Positions 22,832 through 27,493 of a DNA stretch of 27,493 nt are shown in pieces. Under the pieces are notes generated by a model. It was not told where the DNA came from. It did no database searches and worked only from the letters and a program-made list of their open reading frames with translations. The position numbers were made by a program, and so were the translations under genes. This DNA comes from Sphingobium sp. CCH11-B1 (lineage in GTDB: Bacteria; Pseudomonadota; Alphaproteobacteria; Sphingomonadales; Sphingomonadaceae), in assembly GCF_001556865.1 (NCBI RefSeq), contig NZ_LSJY01000025.1, positions 1 to 27,493 on the forward strand, read 5' to 3'. How positions within the stretch are numbered: the first letter of the stretch is position 1; each line of letters starts with the position of its first letter.

Positions 22832-23530
22832 GTGTCCCAGCCTCTGATGCCTCACGCGACCGCCAGCTGGCTCGTCGACAACACCGCGCTCAGCTTTGAC
22901 CAGATCGCGGAATTCTGCGGGCTCCACATCCTTGAGGTGCAGGCGATCGCTGACGATACCGCCAGCATCAAATATACCGGCCGCGATCCTGTCCGAGCCC
23001 ATGAAATCACCATGGACGAAATCCACAAGGGCGAAGCCAATCCCGACTACAAGCTCAAGATGCTGAAGGGCCCCGAGCCTGTTCGCCGCACCAAGGGGCC
23101 GCGCTACACGCCGGTCAGCAAGCGGCAGGACAAGCCCGACGGCATCGCCTGGATCCTGCGCAACCATCCGGAAGTGTCGGACGGCGCGATCGGCAAGCTC
23201 ATTGGCACCACCCGCACCACCATCGCCGCGATCCGCGACCGCACCCACTGGAACATCTCCAACATCGTGCCCAAGGATCCGGTGACGCTGGGCCTGTGCT
23301 CGCAACGGGAACTCGACGCGCTGGTCGCCCGCGCCGCCAAGAAGGCCGGCATCGAAGCGCCGACCGATTCGCGCCTGGACGGCGACCGCGAGGCGCTGAT
23401 CGAGGAACTGCGCCGCGAACGCGAGGACAATGCGCGTCGCGTGGAAGAGGCGATGAAGAGCGAGTCCGGGCTTATTTCGGGCGTTGCCACCATCCTCGAT
23501 CCGTTCAGCAGCAACAAGGGCGAGGTTTGA
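22832..23530 (+). CDS. trcR: Cell-cycle transcriptional regulator TrcR (DUF1013)
   Basis: A 232-aa cytoplasmic protein of the alphaproteobacteria-restricted DUF1013 family, named TrcR after the Caulobacter protein reported to associate with RNA polymerase and the housekeeping sigma factor. Family blocks are MPHATASWLVDNTALSFDQIAEFCGLH (an HTH-like N-terminus), IKYTGRDPVRAHEIT, KRQDKPDGIAWILRNHPE and the second HTH-like LIGTTRTTIAAIRDRTHWN. The C-terminal part (about 185-215, REALIEELRREREDNARRVEEA) is a charged coiled coil. It is a single-gene unit between two terminators. Its presence is good evidence for an alphaproteobacterial host. Confidence 0.93.
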   Translation: MSQPLMPHATASWLVDNTALSFDQIAEFCGLHILEVQAIADDTASIKYTGRDPVRAHEITMDEIHKGEANPDYKLKMLKGPEPVRRTKGPRYTPVSKRQDKPDGIAWILRNHPEVSDGAIGKLIGTTRTTIAAIRDRTHWNISNIVPKDPVTLGLCSQRELDALVARAAKKAGIEAPTDSRLDGDREALIEELRREREDNARRVEEAMKSESGLISGVATILDPFSSNKGEV

Positions 23531-23584
23531 TGCCGTAGCGTCATTCGCGACGCTGGCCTGATCCCGCAACAAAGCGGCAAAATC

Positions 23585-23617
23585 GAAGGGCTGCGCCTCG
23601 CCGGGGCGCGGCCCTTC
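23585..23617 (+). terminator. Terminator of trcR
   Basis: gaagggctgcgcc (23585-23597) pairs with ggcgcggcccttc (23605-23617), 13 bp with one G-T wobble and a 7-nt loop. It is 55 bp past the trcR stop codon. The T-run after the stem is weak. Confidence 0.7.
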
Positions 23618-23632
23618 TCGTGTGGTTGACGC

Positions 23633-23661
23633 TTGCGTAAAGTGCGCCGCGCCCATACACT
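23633..23661 (+). promoter_or_regulatory. Candidate leaderless promoter of the acyl-CoA ligase gene
   Basis: TTGCGT (23633-23638) and TACACT (23656-23661) are 17 bp apart and end 6 bp before the ATG at 23668. No ribosome-binding site is present. A better-matching TTGACG at 23626-23631 would be 24 bp from the same -10, too far for a standard promoter. Confidence 0.4.
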
Positions 23662-23667
23662 TCGCCC

Positions 23668-25374
23668 ATGGAGAGCGTAGAAAAAATCTGGCGGGAACGG
23701 TATCAGCATCCCACGAACTGGGACCAGACATTCCCGCCCTTGTCGATGGGCGATATGGTCAGCGCGAGCGCCGCCGCCCACCCCCAGGCCAACATGATCG
23801 ACTTCATGGGCCGCAAGTTCAGCTATGGCGAAATGATGGGGCAGATACGCCGCGTCGCCTGCGGCTTGCAGGCGATGGGCGTTCGAAAGGGCGACCGGGT
23901 CGGCCTCTATCTGCCCAATACGCCCCATTATGTCGCGGCCTATTATGGCGCGCTGATGGCGGGGGCGATCGTCGTCAATTTCTCGCCGCTCTACACCGCC
24001 GCGGAGCTGGAGCATCAGGTGGAGGACAGCGGCACACAGATCCTCTTCACCCTGTCGGCGAAGGCGCTGCTGCCTACCGCGCTCAAGGTGCTGGACGAAA
24101 GCAGCCTGCAAAAGCTGGTGGTGGGGTCGGTCGCCGAAGTCCTGCCTCCGGTCAAATCTTTGTTGTTCCGCTTGTTCAAGGCGAGCGAGAGCGTCGCTAT
24201 CCCTGACGATCCGCGCGTGCTGCATTACGACCGGCTGATCGCGAACCGGGGTGACTGCGTGGTGGCGGACATCGATCCGGTCAACGACGTCGCGCTGCTG
24301 CAATATACCGGCGGCACCACCGGCACGCCCAAGGGCGCGATGCTGACCCACCAGAACCTGACCGCCAACGCGCGCCAGGCGCAGTCCATCGACCCGCACC
24401 AGCATGAAGCGGACCGGATCATCGCCGTGCTGCCCTTCTTCCATGTCTTCGCCAACACCTGCACGCTCAATCGCACGGTGGTGAATGGCGGCGAGATGGT
24501 GATGCTGCCCCGCTTCGACGCCGCGCAGGTGCTGGCCGCCGTTCAGCGGGTGAAGGCGACCTCGCTGCCCGGCGTGCCCACAATGTTCCAGGCGTTGCTC
24601 GATCATCCCGCGATCCGCAATATCGACTTCTCGTCGCTGCGCGCCTGCATATCGGGCGGCGCGCCGCTGCCGCTCGAACTCAAGCAGCGGTTCGAAGCGG
24701 CGACGGGCGCGCAACTGGTCGAAGGCTATGGTCTCACCGAAACCAGCCCGATCGTTTGCACCAACCCCTATGAAGGGTTGAACAAGAGCGGCACGGTGGG
24801 CCAGCCGGTGCCCGGCACCCGCGTCAAGCTGGTCGATCGCGAAGACCCGACGAAGCCGCCGCAGGACGGCGAACCGGGCGAGCTGCTCTTTGCCGGGCCG
24901 CAGATCATGAAGGGCTACTGGAATCGTCCTGATGCCGACAAGGAAGTGTTCGTCGGCGAATTTGTCCGCACCGGCGATGTCGGCATCATCGACGAGGACG
25001 GCTATGTGAAGATCGTCGACCGGCTGAAGGACATGATCGCGGTCGGTGGATTCAAGGTTTTTCCCAGTCAGGTCGAACAGGTTCTCTACCATCATCCCGC
25101 GGTCAAGGAGGCGCTCGTCATCGGCGTGCCCGACCGTTATCGCGGCGAGCAGCCCAAGGCGTTCGTGACCCTGAACGATGGCTTCGACATCGACGGCGCG
25201 GCGTTGAAGGAGTGGGTCAACCCGCAACTGGGCAAGCATGAGCGGGTATGCGAGGTGGAAGTGCGCTTGAGCCTGCCCAAGACGCTGGTGGGCAAGCTGT
25301 CGCGCAAGGAACTGGTGGCGGAGGAACGCGCCAAGGCGGACGCGCGGGCGGCGCAGGCTGGAACCGCCGCCTGA
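23668..25374 (+). CDS. Long-chain fatty acid-CoA ligase (FadD-like)
   Basis: A 568-aa AMP-forming ligase that activates a fatty or aryl acid to its acyl-CoA through an acyl-adenylate. Motifs are the P-loop YTGGTTGTPKGA (213-224), ISGGAPLP (328-335), YGLTETSP (354-361), the hinge region GYVKIVDRLKDMIAVGGFKVFPSQVE, and the C-terminal catalytic lysine in GKLSRKEL. The N-terminus (KIWRERYQHPTNWD) is like FadD-type enzymes. Length and motifs fit a long-chain acyl-CoA synthetase, though chain length cannot be read. The ATG at 23668 has no Shine-Dalgarno. It is followed 42 bp later by msrA; whether the two share a transcript is unclear. Confidence 0.93.
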   Translation: MESVEKIWRERYQHPTNWDQTFPPLSMGDMVSASAAAHPQANMIDFMGRKFSYGEMMGQIRRVACGLQAMGVRKGDRVGLYLPNTPHYVAAYYGALMAGAIVVNFSPLYTAAELEHQVEDSGTQILFTLSAKALLPTALKVLDESSLQKLVVGSVAEVLPPVKSLLFRLFKASESVAIPDDPRVLHYDRLIANRGDCVVADIDPVNDVALLQYTGGTTGTPKGAMLTHQNLTANARQAQSIDPHQHEADRIIAVLPFFHVFANTCTLNRTVVNGGEMVMLPRFDAAQVLAAVQRVKATSLPGVPTMFQALLDHPAIRNIDFSSLRACISGGAPLPLELKQRFEAATGAQLVEGYGLTETSPIVCTNPYEGLNKSGTVGQPVPGTRVKLVDREDPTKPPQDGEPGELLFAGPQIMKGYWNRPDADKEVFVGEFVRTGDVGIIDEDGYVKIVDRLKDMIAVGGFKVFPSQVEQVLYHHPAVKEALVIGVPDRYRGEQPKAFVTLNDGFDIDGAALKEWVNPQLGKHERVCEVEVRLSLPKTLVGKLSRKELVAEERAKADARAAQAGTAA

Positions 25375-25416
25375 TCCTTCCTATCTGTGCGGCAACCACG
25401 GAATAAAGGAACGGAA

Positions 25417-25950
25417 ATGGCGCAAGAGATCGCAACCCTTGCCGGCGGCTGCTTCTGGTGCACCGAAGCGGTGTATCAGAATCTGCGCGGCGTGACGTCC
25501 GTCGAAAGCGGCTATATCGGCGGCTCGCTGCCCGACCCGACCTATGAACAGGTCTGTTCGGGCAGCACCGGCCATGCCGAAGCGATCCGCGTCACCTTCG
25601 ACCCCGACGTGATCTCCTACGCCGACCTGCTCGACATCTTCTTCGCGACGCACGATCCGACGACGCTCAATCGCCAGGGCAACGACATCGGCACCCAGTA
25701 TCGGTCGGCGATCTTCCCCCATTCGCCCGAGCAGGCGGAGCAGGCCCGCGCCGGCATCGAGCGGGCGCAGGCGGACCAGTCCGCGCCCATCGTCACCGCG
25801 ATCGAAGCCGACGCGCCCTGGTATCCGGCGGAGGATTATCACCAGAAATATTGGGACCGGGTCGGCGACAGAAATCCCTACTGCATGGCGGTGATCCCGC
25901 CCAAGCTCGCCAAGCTGCGCAAGGGCTTTGCCGAACGCATCGAAGCCTGA
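25417..25950 (+). CDS. msrA: Peptide methionine sulfoxide reductase MsrA
   Basis: A 177-aa MsrA, which repairs S-methionine sulfoxide in oxidised proteins. The catalytic motif GCFWC is at residues 11-15 with catalytic C12. Other family blocks are [49 protein letters not shown] and AEDYHQKY. A further cysteine near the C-terminus (in NPYCMAV) may help resolve the disulfide. The start [11 protein letters not shown] is supported by AAGGAACGGAA upstream; the frame opens ten codons earlier without family similarity. Confidence 0.97.
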   Translation: MAQEIATLAGGCFWCTEAVYQNLRGVTSVESGYIGGSLPDPTYEQVCSGSTGHAEAIRVTFDPDVISYADLLDIFFATHDPTTLNRQGNDIGTQYRSAIFPHSPEQAEQARAGIERAQADQSAPIVTAIEADAPWYPAEDYHQKYWDRVGDRNPYCMAVIPPKLAKLRKGFAERIEA

Positions 25951-25962
25951 CCCCCGCCGGTT

Positions 25963-25990
25963 CCCCGGCGAGAGCCGGGGGCCAGGGTCC
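25963..25990 (+). repeat. Second copy of the sphingomonad-type hairpin repeat, 3' of msrA
   Basis: ccccggc-gaga-gccgggg (25963-25980) is a perfect 7-bp hairpin, followed by gccagggtcc. The order CCGGCGA-AGC-GG then CCAGG matches the minus-strand reading of the repeat at 5306-5376. It may also terminate msrA, though the T-run is absent. The remaining 100 bp up to the lipoprotein gene hold nothing recognisable. Confidence 0.5.
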
Positions 25991-26095
25991 AGCGCGCTGG
26001 CATCGCCCCGTCGTCAAACACCGATTGCTTAGTTCGCGGTTCATCTTCGCCATGCTAAGCGGCTCCATCTGCTCAGACACCGGGGGACCGCCAAC

Positions 26096-26359
26096 GTGAA
26101 GAAGACCATCCTGCTCGCCGCGCCCTTGCTGCTGCTGACGCTCCCCGGATGCGTCCGCACGGTTGCCAGCGTCGTCACCGCACCGGTGCGCGCGACCTCG
26201 CAGGTGGTGGACTGGACCACGACCAGCCAGGAAGAGGCCGATCGCAATTACGGCCGCAAGATGCGCAAGCAGGAAGCACGCGAAGGACGTGAGCGCAAGG
26301 AGCAGGAAAAGGAACGCCGCCGCCAGTGTCGCGAGGCCGGCTATCGCGACTGCGACTGA
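26096..26359 (+). CDS. Small lipoprotein
   Basis: An 87-aa precursor with GTG start, preceded by CGGGGGA. The signal peptide MKKTILLAAPLLLLTLPGC ends in a lipobox (LPGC), so the mature protein would be acylated at C19 and anchored to the inner or outer membrane. The mature part has a short hydrophobic/neutral stretch (VRTVASVVTAPVRATSQVVDWTTTS) and then a highly charged helical tail (GRKMRKQEAREGRERKEQEKERRRQ) ending with two cysteines (QCREAGYRDCD). No family is recognised. Such charged tails may contact peptidoglycan or another envelope partner, but that is speculation. It is convergent with the Sua5 gene, 25 bp apart. Confidence 0.82.
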   Translation: MKKTILLAAPLLLLTLPGCVRTVASVVTAPVRATSQVVDWTTTSQEEADRNYGRKMRKQEAREGRERKEQEKERRRQCREAGYRDCD

Positions 26360-26384
26360 CAGGTCGGCACGAAGCTGCGGACCC

Positions 26385-27365
26385 TCAGGCCGCCGCCCGC
26401 TTCAGCCGGTCGTTGATCGCGACGCCGATGCCCTCCGTTGGCACGGGCGCCACCGCGATCCGGGTCGCGGCGCTCGCATCGGCGATATGCAGCGCGGCGA
26501 ACAGATTGGCGGCCGCTTCGGCCAGATCCGCTTCGGGGCTGAGGTTTATGTGGCAGGGCATCAGGCCGAACCCGATCAGATATTCGTCCCGCTCGGCCCG
26601 CATCGCTTCCAGCCGCACGGGCTTGGACGGCGCATAATGGCTTTCCAGCTGGCCCGGCGCCTCGATCTTCCCGTCTCCGCCGACGATGACGGGCAGTCCG
26701 CTCGCCTCCTCCAGCATCGCCGCCGTCACAGGGCCTGGCCGCAGCAGCCGGATGTGGCCCGCCTCCGGCGCGGCGATGGTGGATTCCAGCCCCTCGCTGG
26801 TCGGTCCTTCGTCCAGGATCATGCGGATCTTGCCGTCGAGGCTCGATAGCACATGTTCGGCGCGCGTCGGGCTGATCGTCCCGCTGCGATTGGCGGACGG
26901 CGCGGCGAGGGGACACCCCGCCTCGCGGATCAGCGCGCGCATCGCAGGGTGGGCGGGCAGGCGCAGCGCCACGGTGGACAGGCCAGCCATTACGAGCGGG
27001 GAGAGGCCGCTGTCCGCCCGCGCCGGCAGCACCAGCGTCAACGGGCCCGGCCAGAAAGCGTCGGCCAGTCGCTTCGCCACCGGCGAAAAGTCCGCCAGCC
27101 GCTCCGCCATCTCCCGGTCGGCGACATGCACGATCAGCGGGTTGAAGCTCGGCCGCCCCTTGGCGCTGTAGATCGCGGCGACCGCGCTGCTGTCGGTCGC
27201 GTCGCCGGCCAGGCCATAGACGGTTTCGGTGGGAACGGCGACTGGCTCTCCTGCCCGGATCAACAATGCCGCCTCGCGCAGCGCTTCTGCGCCATAGCGG
27301 CAGGATTTGGTCGAAAAGGCTGGATGAGCGATGGTCACGATCCCCGCGATATAGGCCCCGTCCAT
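26385..27365 (-). CDS. Threonylcarbamoyl-AMP synthase Sua5/TsaC
   Basis: A 326-aa long-form Sua5 enzyme that makes threonylcarbamoyl-AMP for the t6A37 modification of ANN-decoding tRNAs. The YrdC domain covers about 20-215, with AVPTETVYGLAGDA, the KGRPSFNPLIVHVA block, FWPGPLTLVLP, ALRLPAHPA and APSANRSGTISPT. It is followed by the C-terminal Sua5 domain (about 225-322), introduced by the linker APGQLESHYAPSKP that regulates the active site. ATG at 27365 gives an unusual 9-residue lead-in; a GTG at 27338 (VTIAHPAF) preceded by GGGG is a plausible alternative start. It is divergent from the gene beginning at 27447. Confidence 0.93.
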   Translation of the reverse strand: MDGAYIAGIVTIAHPAFSTKSCRYGAEALREAALLIRAGEPVAVPTETVYGLAGDATDSSAVAAIYSAKGRPSFNPLIVHVADREMAERLADFSPVAKRLADAFWPGPLTLVLPARADSGLSPLVMAGLSTVALRLPAHPAMRALIREAGCPLAAPSANRSGTISPTRAEHVLSSLDGKIRMILDEGPTSEGLESTIAAPEAGHIRLLRPGPVTAAMLEEASGLPVIVGGDGKIEAPGQLESHYAPSKPVRLEAMRAERDEYLIGFGLMPCHINLSPEADLAEAAANLFAALHIADASAATRIAVAPVPTEGIGVAINDRLKRAAA

Positions 27366-27411
27366 GCCGAGTAAAAGACCATTGCGTCATGACAATGACA
27401 GTGGGGCGGCC

Positions 27412-27440
27412 TTGCCCGCGCGGGGCGGCGCGACTAAGCC
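27412..27440 (+). promoter_or_regulatory. Candidate leaderless promoter of the right-edge gene
   Basis: TTGCCC (27412-27417) and TAAGCC (27435-27440) are exactly 17 bp apart and end 6 bp before the ATG at 27447. The -35 hexamer and spacing match those upstream of uup. Confidence 0.4.
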
Positions 27441-27446
27441 GCGCGC

Positions 27447-27493
27447 ATGAACGACGCACTCCTCGCCCGTATCGCCGATGCGCTGGAACGGCT
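27447..27493 (+). CDS. N-terminal fragment of an unidentified protein
   Basis: ATG at 27447 opens a frame that runs off the right edge after 15 full codons, reading MNDALLARIADALER, followed by a partial codon for Leu. An N-terminus of the type LLARIADALERL is one I recall from the DUF815 ATPase family, but this is too short to assign. It is divergent from sua5, with an 81-bp shared upstream region and no visible ribosome-binding site. Confidence 0.5.
   Translation, partial: MNDALLARIADALER

Noticed and set aside
23104..25239. 711-codon minus-strand open frame opposite the acyl-CoA ligase and trcR
   Set aside because: It crosses two well-supported plus-strand genes and a terminator and shows only shadow-type composition.
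1..27493. CRISPR array, prophage, transposase, toxin-antitoxin or defence island
   Set aside because: No regularly spaced repeats, integrase, transposase or defence-type gene was found on either strand; the gene content is core metabolism, translation, stress and envelope.

Overview
The window looks like a chromosomal segment of a high-GC alphaproteobacterium, most likely a sphingomonad (Sphingomonas/Sphingobium group). Supporting signs are a TrcR (DUF1013) cell-cycle regulator, a DUF1192 protein, an alphaproteobacterial-type Fe-S photolyase, and dispersed hairpin repeats whose spurious translation (APAFAGAQ-like) I recall from sphingomonad genomes. Nearly everything is housekeeping or envelope/stress physiology. 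I see no phage, transposase, CRISPR array, toxin-antitoxin pair or recognisable defence island.

Layout. (1) 1-3.5 kb: the tail of an unidentified membrane protein, a YbaL/KefB-type cation:proton antiporter, and a convergent Fe-S photolyase. The junction of the last two is a 105-bp inverted-repeat element that supplies both stop codons. (2) 3.5-9.2 kb, mostly minus strand: tRNA-Trp, secE, nusG, then (after a plus-strand acyltransferase wedged into the cluster) rplK and rplA, followed by a DEAD-box RNA helicase. The rplJL-rpoBC genes that often follow rplA are absent here. (3) 9.2-14.1 kb, minus strand: a YihY/BrkB membrane protein, a DUF454 protein, a PepSY-like secreted protein with a PhoP/PhoQ-like two-component pair, and a periplasmic SIMPL-domain protein. 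(4) 14.2-19.4 kb: the ABC-F ATPase Uup, a small VOC protein in locally AT-richer DNA, ClpA and a DUF1192 protein. (5) 19.4-25.9 kb, plus strand: quinone oxidoreductase, an orphan Flp pilin with a GTG start, an LpxH-like phosphoesterase coupled to a GT4 glycosyltransferase, TrcR, a long-chain acyl-CoA ligase and MsrA. (6) 26-27.5 kb: a small lipoprotein, Sua5/TsaC on the minus strand, and the first codons of another gene.

How the parts relate. secE-nusG-rplK-rplA, tRNA-Trp and the DEAD-box helicase serve translation, secretion and transcription elongation. ClpA, MsrA, photolyase and Uup are maintenance functions. The LpxH-like/GT4 pair, the acyltransferase, YihY, the two-component triad and the lipoprotein point to envelope chemistry and sensing. 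The most interesting signals are in the junctions rather than in new protein families: the stop-codon-supplying repeat, a terminator hairpin that encloses the photolyase start codon, the split L11 operon, and similarly spaced promoter candidates placing the transcription start at or next to the ATG (possible leaderless mRNAs).
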